From an uncultured Propionimicrobium sp. (GTDB taxonomy: Bacteria > Actinomycetota > Actinomycetes > Propionibacteriales > Propionibacteriaceae), in NCBI GenBank assembly GCA_946221385.1, contig CAMIGX010000005.1:83262-147261 (forward strand): a DNA stretch of 64,000 nucleotides, given 5' to 3'. A program made the translations under genes and the position numbers. Position 1 is the first letter of the stretch. The number at the start of each line of letters is the position of its first letter. This document shows, piece after piece, positions 53,371 through 60,964 of the stretch. The notes beneath the pieces are model-generated. The model searched no databases and had not been told where the DNA came from. It saw nothing but the letters and a program-made list of their open reading frames with translations.

Positions 53371-55002
53371 TCAGCTGAGTGCGTCGTCGACGACCTGCTT
53401 TGCAGCAGCCTGCAGCTCGGCTAGGTGTTCGGCGCTGCGATAGCTCTCGGCGTAGATCTTGTACTTGTCTTCAGTGCCTGACGGTCGGGCTGCGAACCAG
53501 CCAGCGTCAGTGGTCACCTTGATGCCACCGATCGGGGCGTCATTGCCCGGTGCATCGGAGTAGACATGGGTGATCGGATCGCCGGCCAGCTCCTTGGCCT
53601 GCACGTCATCTGGCGCCAACGCTTTGAGCCGAGCTTTCTGCTCGCGATTGGCGTCCGCGTCAACGCGGGCGTAAAAGTATTCGCCGAATTCGTTGACCAG
53701 ATCCGCGTAGTGCTCGCTCGGGTTCTTGCCGGTGACGGCGGTCAGCTCGCTGGCTAGCAGGTCAAGGATGATGCCGTCTTTGTCGGTGGTCCAGGTGTCG
53801 CCATTGAGTTCTAGGAAGGACGCGCCGGCGGATTCTTCGCCGCCGAAGCCCATTTCGCCGGAAATCAGGCCCGGCACGAACCACTTGAAGCCGACCGGCA
53901 CCTCTACCAGCTTACGGCCCAGCTGCTTGGCGACATTGTCGATCATCGAGCTGGACACCAAGGTCTTGCCGATCTTGGTGTCAGACCCCCAGCCAGGACG
54001 GTTAGCGAACAGATATTGGATCGCTACCGCCAGATAGTGGTTGGGGTTTATCAAGCCTGCGTCTGGGGTGACGATGCCATGCCGGTCAGAGTCTGCGTCA
54101 TTGCCGGTGGCGATGTCGTACTTGTCGCGATTGTGCACCAAGGACGCCATCGCATTGGGGCTCGAACAGTCCATTCGAATCTTGCCGTCGGTGTCGAGAG
54201 TCATGAAATACCAAGTGGGATCGATGACGTCATTGACGACGGTCAGGTTCGGCAGCATATTTTCGGCGATGTACTGCCAATACTGCGCTGCAGCTCCGCC
54301 CATCGGATCGGCACCGATACGCAGTCCAGAGCCGTGGATCGCGTCCAAATTGATGACTCGACCGAGCTCTTGGCAATAGGCGCTGCGATAGTCGAAACGG
54401 TTGACCCGGCTAGCTGCCTGCTCGTAAGGAATGCGCTTGATCGACTTGAAATCCCCGAGCAGCTGATTGGCCCGGTCAGCGATCCAACTGGTCGCGTCAG
54501 TGTCGGCGGGGCCGCCGTTGGGTGGGTTGTACTTGAAACCACCATCACGTGGCGGGTTATGTGACGGCGTGACGACGATGCCGTCTGCTTGCGCAGCGCC
54601 GGCGTGCTCACGGTTGTAACGGATGATCGCCCGGCTGAGCGCCGGAGTGGGGGTGTACTCGTCATCGCGTTCGGCGAAAACCTCGATACCAGCTGCGACG
54701 AGCACTTCGATCGCCGTCTGCCAGGCCGGCAGCGACAGGCCGTGGGTGTCTTTGGCGATGAATAGCGGGCCGGTGATGCCTTGCCCGGCACGATATTCGA
54801 TGATCGCCTGGGTGATAGCGGTGATATGTGCTTCGTTGAATGCGGCGTCGAAAGCTGAACCGCGGTGTCCAGAAGTGCCGAAGACGACAATCTGGTCGAG
54901 ATTGCTGGGGTCGGGAATCTTGTCGTAATAGGCGGCGATCAATTCATCGACATTGATGAGATCGTCGGCTTGGGCGGGTTGTCCTGCGCGTGGGTGTGCC
55001 AT
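53371..55002 (-). CDS. pgm: Phosphoglucomutase (alpha-D-glucose specific)
   Basis: Interconverts glucose-1- and glucose-6-phosphate, linking glycogen and sugar-nucleotide metabolism to glycolysis. 543 residues, like E. coli Pgm. FGTSGHRGSAF at the N-terminus; phosphoserine S147 in VVTPSHNPPRDGG; metal loop DADSDRHG; substrate loop GEESAGASF; phosphate-binding RPSGTEDKYKIY. It fits with the glg genes 2 kb away. Confidence 0.96.
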   Translation of the reverse strand: MAHPRAGQPAQADDLINVDELIAAYYDKIPDPSNLDQIVVFGTSGHRGSAFDAAFNEAHITAITQAIIEYRAGQGITGPLFIAKDTHGLSLPAWQTAIEVLVAAGIEVFAERDDEYTPTPALSRAIIRYNREHAGAAQADGIVVTPSHNPPRDGGFKYNPPNGGPADTDATSWIADRANQLLGDFKSIKRIPYEQAASRVNRFDYRSAYCQELGRVINLDAIHGSGLRIGADPMGGAAAQYWQYIAENMLPNLTVVNDVIDPTWYFMTLDTDGKIRMDCSSPNAMASLVHNRDKYDIATGNDADSDRHGIVTPDAGLINPNHYLAVAIQYLFANRPGWGSDTKIGKTLVSSSMIDNVAKQLGRKLVEVPVGFKWFVPGLISGEMGFGGEESAGASFLELNGDTWTTDKDGIILDLLASELTAVTGKNPSEHYADLVNEFGEYFYARVDADANREQKARLKALAPDDVQAKELAGDPITHVYSDAPGNDAPIGGIKVTTDAGWFAARPSGTEDKYKIYAESYRSAEHLAELQAAAKQVVDDALS

Positions 55003-55044
55003 GAATCAATATTGGTTCATCTTGGGTAGCTAGGACAATGGGGG

Positions 55045-55050
55045 GACAAT
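55045..55050 (+). promoter_or_regulatory. Candidate -10 box for a leaderless thioredoxin-like transcript
   Basis: GACAAT lies 7 bases before the ATG at 55058. The GGGGGG just upstream is 12 bases away, too far for a good Shine-Dalgarno. Confidence 0.4.
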
Positions 55051-55057
55051 AGAGCCT

Positions 55058-55972
55058 ATGAGCAATGCGAACTTCTCCCGTCCCGGCGCGGTCGATCTGT
55101 CGAACCTTGGTGCGGCTAGCGACGCTAACCATGACCCCGCGACAGCGGTCTATTTTCTTGACGTCGCCGAACAAGATCTGGAGAAGATGATTGCGGATTC
55201 GCTGCGTTTCCCGATCGTCATGGTCTTGCATTCGCCGCGAGATGCGGGCGGGACCAAGATGCTCAGCATCTTCGAGCGGTTGGCTAATGCGGACTCCGGA
55301 CGCTGGCTGCTGGCCAAGGTAGACGTCGACGCCCAGCCGCGGATCGCGCAGGCCCTGGGTGTGCAGGCCGTCCCGACGGTGCTGGCGGTCTTAGCCGGAC
55401 AGCTCGTGCCGCTATTCCAGGGCACCGCTGATGAGTCTGAGATCAAGCAATATCTCGAGCAGATCCATCAAGTCGCTGTCGCCAATGGCATCACTGGGAA
55501 GGCCTCGCCGCAGGCTGGGCAGGCGGCTGTGGCTAGCGATGAGCAAGACGCTGAGCCTCAGTTGGATCCGCGTTTCATCCCCGCTGACGAAGCGATGCAG
55601 CGCGGCGACTTCGAAGCGGCGGCAGCCGAATTCGACAAGCTACTGAAGGCCAATCCCGCAGATGTGGAAGCCCGCTCGGGACGTTCCCAGGCACGGCTGC
55701 TGGCACGCACCGTAAACGCCGACGGGTCGGTCATCGCACAAGCTGACGCAGCGCCCGACGATCTCGACTTGCAGCTACAGGCCGCCGACGTCGAAGTGCT
55801 CACCGGTCAGCATGAAGCCGCTTTTGAGCGGATCTTGGCTGCGATCCGCACGCACTTTGGCGACGAACGGGAACAGCTGCGGGTTCGGCTATTGGAGTTG
55901 TTTGACACCGTCGACCCGAAAGATCCGGCAGTCGCGAAAGCCCGACGCGATTTGAGTCTGGCCTTGTTCTGA
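55058..55972 (+). CDS. Thioredoxin-fold/TPR co-chaperone-like protein, no CxxC
   Basis: 304 residues. A thioredoxin fold occupies about 30-145 (FPIVMVLHSPRDAGGTK, KVDVDAQPRIAQALGVQAVPTVL with the cis-Pro), then TPR-like helices (FIPADEAMQRGDFEAAAAEFDKLLKANP onward). The usual CxxC is replaced by SPRDAGG near residues 59-65, so it cannot act as a dithiol oxidoreductase. It belongs with the YbbN/CnoX and Rv1324-like group, which holds clients for chaperones. Its place between pgm and the glg genes matches mycobacteria as I recall. Confidence 0.88.
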   Translation: MSNANFSRPGAVDLSNLGAASDANHDPATAVYFLDVAEQDLEKMIADSLRFPIVMVLHSPRDAGGTKMLSIFERLANADSGRWLLAKVDVDAQPRIAQALGVQAVPTVLAVLAGQLVPLFQGTADESEIKQYLEQIHQVAVANGITGKASPQAGQAAVASDEQDAEPQLDPRFIPADEAMQRGDFEAAAAEFDKLLKANPADVEARSGRSQARLLARTVNADGSVIAQADAAPDDLDLQLQAADVEVLTGQHEAAFERILAAIRTHFGDEREQLRVRLLELFDTVDPKDPAVAKARRDLSLALF

Positions 55973-56044
55973 TCTTCATCGGCTCGCTTAGCTAGGGGAT
56001 TGACGCCAATGCGTCTGCTGCATCCGCGTTAAGTCCCCGAGCCA

Positions 56045-56833
56045 TCAAAGTACGTCGCTGACTGGCGAACCGTCTTCGCTGTAATAGAAGCCCTCAGAAC
56101 TCAAGATCGCAGCGATCCGACGCGCCGACAGTTCGGTCACATGCTCAGCGATCCGGTCCGGCGCTACCCAATGCACTGCCGCCAGCTCGTCAGTGGCCAA
56201 GGTGAACTGTTCTACGTCTGACGCGGCCATGACGCCGCCGTCGAAAATGAACTCCAGCGCGTCGCTCCAGCCCAGATAGGGCGGCATCCAATCCACGACC
56301 AATGGGGCGCCGACCTTGATGTGGACGCCCAGCTCTTCGAAGACCTCGCGTTGCGCTCCCACCCGCGGGGCTTCATTCGGCTCGACGATGCCGCCGGGCA
56401 GCTCCCAGTCCGATTTGTATCGGACATGCTCCAGCAGGATGCGGCCCGATTCGTCGCGGATCAACACATGTGCGATGACGCGATGGGTCGGCAGCACCGA
56501 ATTCATCACAGTCGAAAAATGTGGCGCCTCAGAACTGACATCTTTGGCGTAGCTGAACACGTCACGGACCCCGTCTTGGTCAGCGATGAAGCCGACATGC
56601 AAGCCTTCACGCAGGAAGCCATTGCGATGCATCGCCAGCAGGGCTGCGCGATCGTCCGGGTCGACCAACGCCACGATGCGCCGCACGCTAAGGTCTCGAA
56701 GCGCCGCCAAGTTTTCGTCCAGAAAATCTCGCAGATTCGTGACGAAATCCGCTGGGGTCGGCGTCTGCCAGCCGAGCATGGCCTGGTGACCGTCGACGCT
56801 CAGTTCGAGGCCACCAGATCGCTCGACTGCCAA
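56045..56833 (-). CDS. Nudix hydrolase with N-terminal acetyltransferase-like domain
   Basis: 262 residues from TTG 56833. The C-terminal half has a full Nudix box, GIVEPNEAPRVGAQREVFEELGV, for hydrolysis of a nucleoside diphosphate derivative. The N-terminal 110 residues look like a partial GNAT fold (RRIVALVDPDDRAALLAMH, then NGFLREGLHVGF). The frame continues upstream to 56905 inside glgB, but GAGGA placed 9 bases before the TTG, and the glgB stop 6 bases earlier, favour the shorter form. Substrate unknown. Confidence 0.83.
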   Translation of the reverse strand: MAVERSGGLELSVDGHQAMLGWQTPTPADFVTNLRDFLDENLAALRDLSVRRIVALVDPDDRAALLAMHRNGFLREGLHVGFIADQDGVRDVFSYAKDVSSEAPHFSTVMNSVLPTHRVIAHVLIRDESGRILLEHVRYKSDWELPGGIVEPNEAPRVGAQREVFEELGVHIKVGAPLVVDWMPPYLGWSDALEFIFDGGVMAASDVEQFTLATDELAAVHWVAPDRIAEHVTELSARRIAAILSSEGFYYSEDGSPVSDVL

Positions 56834-56838
56834 TCTGA

Positions 56839-58743
56839 TCAGTCCTCGATGTGCTTGAGCCAGACCGCACCCATCGGCGGCAGGTTGGCCGTCGCGAAGG
56901 ACCATTGATCGGCTGCGTCGGATTGATTTTCGCCAGCCCGAATGGGTTCGGGATTGCTGTGCTGGCCGGTGCCGTCAAATTCGGTCCAGTCGGTGTTCAA
57001 GATCTCTTTCCATGAGCCGCCCGTCGGCAGCGTCAACGGATAATTCGGATATGGCTCTGGCGAGAAGTTCGTGATGGATGCGATCATGCGGCCGTCAGAA
57101 TCACGGCGAATCCAGCTGAACACATTGTGGCCAGCATCATCGGCATTGATCCATTGGAATCCTTCTGGATCATTGTCGAGCTCGTACAACGCTGGATGGG
57201 TCGCCTGAATCTCATTCATTCGACGGATCAGCTGACGCACGCCATTGTGGCCGCGCAGTGAATCGACCCACCACTCCAAGCCCGCAGCTTCATTCCATTC
57301 GCTGCGTTGGGCGAATTCTTGCCCCATGAACAACAGCTGCTTGCCAGGGAAAGACCACATATAGGCGTAATAGGCGCGCAGCGTGGCGAATTTGCGCCAA
57401 TCATCTTGCGGGATCTTGTTGATCATCGAGCCCTTGCCGTGCACGACTTCGTCGTGGCTGATCGGCAGCACGAAATTTTCCGAATATTGGTAGACCATCG
57501 CGAAGGTCAGATCGTTGTGGTGATACTGCCGGTGAATCGGATCGTGCGACAGATAGCGCAGCGAGTCGTTCATCCAGCCCATATTCCACTTGAAGCTGAA
57601 GCCCAGACCGCCTTCATCAGCGGGTTTAGTGACGCCACCCCAGCTGGTGGATTCCTCTGCGATCAAGCCAACATTTGGCACTCGCTCAGCGAGGTGGCTG
57701 TTGACATAGCGCAGCAAGTCGATGGCTTCGAGGTTCTCGCGGCCACCATATTGGTTGGGCACCCAACCGCCTTCGGGACGGCTGTAGTCGAGATAGAGCA
57801 TCGAGGCCACCGCGTCGACGCGCAGCGCGTCAATATGGAATTGCTGCACCCAATAGAGCGCGTTCGAGACTAGGAAGCTCTTGACCTCGTTGCGGCCGAA
57901 GTTAAAGACGTAGGTGCCCCAGTCGAGTTGTTCGCCCTGCCGCGGGTCGGCGTGCTCATAGAGGGCGGTGCCGTCGAAGCGACCGAGCGCCCAATCGTCC
58001 TTGGGGAAGTGGCCCGGCACCCAGTCCAAGATGACGCCGATGCCGGCCGCGTGCAGCGCTTCGACCAGATAGCGGAAATCGTCAGGGGTGCCCAGTCGAC
58101 CGTCAGGGGCGAAATAGCCGGTGACTTGATAGCCCCACGAACCAGTGAACGGGTGGGCCATGACCGGCATGAATTCGACGTGGGTGAAGCCCTGCCAGGT
58201 CAGATATTCCGGCAGCTGCTCGGCCAGCTCGCGATAGCTTAGGCCCGGACGCCAGCTGCCCAGATGCATCTCGTAGATCGACATTTGTGACTGTTGGGCG
58301 TCAGTGGCGGTGCGCTGAGCGATCCAGTCGTCTTCGGTTTCAGCCCATTCGTAGTGCGACTCCCAGACGATCGACGCATTGCCTGGCGGCAGTTCGGCCT
58401 GCCGAGCGTAGGGGTCGGCCTTCTCTTGCCAGGTGCCGTCAGCGTGCTGAATCTTGTACTTGTAGTGCGTGCCTTCGCCGACGCCTTCGATCCAAAGACC
58501 CCAGACACCGGTGCCCGGGATGAGCTCCATGTCGTCGCCTTGCCACCAGTTGAAGTCGCCGATGACTTGCACACGTTGCGCGTTTGGTGCCCAGACGGTG
58601 AAGCGGGTGCCCTTGAGCTCGCCGCGCTCGTCGTCCATGGTGTTGACGACGTGCGAGCCGAGCCGACGCCAAGCTTCCGTATCGCCGCCGCTGTGGAATC
58701 CTTCGAAATCCCAGCCGGTCAGATTTCCGAATTGGTTATGCAT
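56839..58743 (-). CDS. glgB: 1,4-alpha-glucan branching enzyme
   Basis: Adds alpha-1,6 branches to glucan. 634 residues: CBM48 (TRFTVWAPNAQRVQVIGDFN), then a GH13 barrel with nucleophile Asp in IDALRVDAVASMLYLDYSR, acid/base Glu in GLIAEESTSWGGVT and the HDEVVHGKGSM block. The extra N-terminal domain of some GlgB proteins is absent. It begins 26 bases after glgE and is co-transcribed with it. Confidence 0.97.
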   Translation of the reverse strand: MHNQFGNLTGWDFEGFHSGGDTEAWRRLGSHVVNTMDDERGELKGTRFTVWAPNAQRVQVIGDFNWWQGDDMELIPGTGVWGLWIEGVGEGTHYKYKIQHADGTWQEKADPYARQAELPPGNASIVWESHYEWAETEDDWIAQRTATDAQQSQMSIYEMHLGSWRPGLSYRELAEQLPEYLTWQGFTHVEFMPVMAHPFTGSWGYQVTGYFAPDGRLGTPDDFRYLVEALHAAGIGVILDWVPGHFPKDDWALGRFDGTALYEHADPRQGEQLDWGTYVFNFGRNEVKSFLVSNALYWVQQFHIDALRVDAVASMLYLDYSRPEGGWVPNQYGGRENLEAIDLLRYVNSHLAERVPNVGLIAEESTSWGGVTKPADEGGLGFSFKWNMGWMNDSLRYLSHDPIHRQYHHNDLTFAMVYQYSENFVLPISHDEVVHGKGSMINKIPQDDWRKFATLRAYYAYMWSFPGKQLLFMGQEFAQRSEWNEAAGLEWWVDSLRGHNGVRQLIRRMNEIQATHPALYELDNDPEGFQWINADDAGHNVFSWIRRDSDGRMIASITNFSPEPYPNYPLTLPTGGSWKEILNTDWTEFDGTGQHSNPEPIRAGENQSDAADQWSFATANLPPMGAVWLKHIED

Positions 58744-58769
58744 GGATTTCTCCTGATTTTCGTTGACGC

Positions 58770-60773
58770 TCAGAGCTGCGGCTTTGAGTTAGGCAGGTGG
58801 ACATTCAAGATATGCGCTGGATTGATCGGATCCAATTGGACGAAATTGCGTTGGCCCCAAACGAAATTCTGGCCAGTCAGTTCGTCGTGGACACCAAAGA
58901 CGGCATCCTCGGGCAGGCCCAATAGTTCCATATCAATTTCGACTTCGCCCCAGACCGAGCCGAAAGGATTGAGGCTACACACGACGATCATCGCGTCGTC
59001 GCCGTCACGTTTGGCGAAGGCGAAAATTTCGTCGTGCGAGGTCTCTAAAATGACGGTGCGCCGCAGCTGCTGCAGAGCACGATGATCGCGACGAATTTCA
59101 TTCAACCGCGCCATCAATTCATTGAGATTCGGCTGCTGATCCAAATCACGCGGTCGGAATTCGTATTTTTCAGAATTCAAATATTCTTCGCCGCCTGGCT
59201 TGAGGGGCTCATATTCCAAGATTTCGAAGCCAGAGTAGATGCCCCAGCTCGGCACCATCGTCGCGGCCAAGATCATTCGAATCGCAAAGGCAGCGATTTC
59301 ACCGCTGCGAATCTGCAACGGATTGATGTCTGGGGTGTTGACGAAGAAATTCGGCCGCATGTAATCAGCGGTCTCGCTAGCCAGCTCGTAGAGGTAATCG
59401 CCCAGCTCATATTTACTAGTGCGCCAGGTGTAATAGGTGTAGCTCATTTGGAAGCCGACCTTGCCGAGATTGCCCATGATTTCAGGACGGCTGAAAGCCT
59501 CAGCAAAAAAGATGACTTCAGGGTTGGTCTGATAGATCTCTTCCAACACCCAATCCCAGAAATTCAGCGGCTTGGTGTGTGGATTGTCCACGCGGAAGAT
59601 CGTCACGCCACGATCAATCCAAAAACGCAGAATCCGCACCACTTCGGCGTAAATGCCTTCGGGATCATTGTCGAAATTGATCGGATAAATGTCCTGATAT
59701 TTCTTCGGCGGATTATCTGCGTATGCGATGGTGCCATCTAGCCGCGTGGTGAACCATTCCGGATGCTCGGTGACCCAAGGGTGATCAGGGGAGGCCTGCA
59801 GCGCGAAATCCAGCGCAACCTCCAAGTCCAGCGACTTGGCTTTAGCGACGAAGGCGTCAAAATCTGCCAAGGTACCGAGTTCGGGGTTGACCGCGTCATG
59901 GCCACCGTCGGCAGAGCCAATCGCCCATGGTGAGCCGGGATCGCCCGGTTCGGCAGTGAGCGTGTTGTTCTTGCCCTTACGGAATTGCTTGCCGATCGGA
60001 TGAATTGGCGGGACGTAGACTACGTCGAAACCGTTCGCGGCGGCGCGTTCCAAGATCTCATGGCTGGAATTGAAAGTGCCAGAGATCCAATTACCGTCCG
60101 CATCCTTGCTCGCGCCTTGCGAGCGCGGGAAGAATTCATACCACGAGCCATAGAGCGCTCGACGGCGCTCGACGCGAATCGGGAATTCAGCGGTAGGGGA
60201 GACCAAGCTACGCCGGCCATAACGCACCATGGCCGCTTCGAGGGCCTCGTCAACCGACAGCTCAGCCAATTCCAGGCCGGAGGTCGTCGGCACCAATTTG
60301 AGCAGCGCGCCATCGATGACGTCGATAGCTTGCGGATCGGAAGCCTGCTTGGCTGCGACGCGCGCGGCTGTCAGCAGCTCTTGGCCCTCCATGCATAACA
60401 GCTCGACGTCAGCGTCGATAGCGAATTTGATTTCTGCAGCGTGCTGCCAGGTGTGCCAATCATCGGCGAAGCTCTCGATCCGATAGGTCCAATCGCCCAG
60501 CTCATCGAGCCGTACCCAGGCCTGCCAGATATCGAGCCCCTCGGGCCAGATCAGCTTCATGTCTGCGCTGCGCGTCTGACCCGACGGCGATGTCAAGACG
60601 ACGCGGGCTCCGACGCGGTCGTGGCCTTCGCGGGTGACGTGGGCAGAGATCGGCAGCTCTTCGTCGAGCACCGCCTTGGCTGGATAGGCGCCGTGTTCGA
60701 TGACCGGCTGAACTTGGGAGACTGGAATGCGTCCAAATCCGCCGATATTGGCTTCGCGACGTATGTGCTTCAC
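58770..60773 (-). CDS. glgE: Alpha-1,4-glucan:maltose-1-phosphate maltosyltransferase
   Basis: Extends alpha-glucan with maltose-1-phosphate. 667 residues. N-terminal beta domain (YPAKAVLDEELPISAHV), GH13 barrel with nucleophile Asp in TIFRVDNPHTKPLNFWDW and Glu in VIFFAEAFSRPEIM, and the GlgE signature DNPPKKYQDIYPINFDNDPE. GTG 60773 is supported by TAGCGT exactly 7 bases upstream and by homology. Divergent from glgP. Confidence 0.97.
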   Translation of the reverse strand: MKHIRREANIGGFGRIPVSQVQPVIEHGAYPAKAVLDEELPISAHVTREGHDRVGARVVLTSPSGQTRSADMKLIWPEGLDIWQAWVRLDELGDWTYRIESFADDWHTWQHAAEIKFAIDADVELLCMEGQELLTAARVAAKQASDPQAIDVIDGALLKLVPTTSGLELAELSVDEALEAAMVRYGRRSLVSPTAEFPIRVERRRALYGSWYEFFPRSQGASKDADGNWISGTFNSSHEILERAAANGFDVVYVPPIHPIGKQFRKGKNNTLTAEPGDPGSPWAIGSADGGHDAVNPELGTLADFDAFVAKAKSLDLEVALDFALQASPDHPWVTEHPEWFTTRLDGTIAYADNPPKKYQDIYPINFDNDPEGIYAEVVRILRFWIDRGVTIFRVDNPHTKPLNFWDWVLEEIYQTNPEVIFFAEAFSRPEIMGNLGKVGFQMSYTYYTWRTSKYELGDYLYELASETADYMRPNFFVNTPDINPLQIRSGEIAAFAIRMILAATMVPSWGIYSGFEILEYEPLKPGGEEYLNSEKYEFRPRDLDQQPNLNELMARLNEIRRDHRALQQLRRTVILETSHDEIFAFAKRDGDDAMIVVCSLNPFGSVWGEVEIDMELLGLPEDAVFGVHDELTGQNFVWGQRNFVQLDPINPAHILNVHLPNSKPQL

Positions 60774-60780
60774 CTGGTCA

Positions 60781-60786
60781 ACGCTA
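60781..60786 (-). promoter_or_regulatory. Candidate -10 box for leaderless glgE
   Basis: TAGCGT-N7-GTG on the minus strand; no Shine-Dalgarno is present. Confidence 0.5.
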
Positions 60787-60951
60787 CCGATAATGAGCCG
60801 TCTACAGCTAGGTAGGGCAGAAATAGGTCCACCAGGGGCAGGTCTACTCGGGGCAGCGGCAACTGCATTAGTCGGTGAGCGTCAGGCCAAGTTCGGGTGA
60901 CGGTTGCATTAACTAGCTGGTGTCAGTTAGCCGCAGGACGCTGCCAGACGC

Positions 60952-60957
60952 TACGGT
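60952..60957 (+). promoter_or_regulatory. Candidate -10 box for leaderless glgP
   Basis: TACGGT-N7-GTG, with the GTG at 60965. It mirrors the glgE box about 170 bases away on the other strand, giving a divergent control region. Confidence 0.5.
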
Positions 60958-60964
60958 CAACTTC

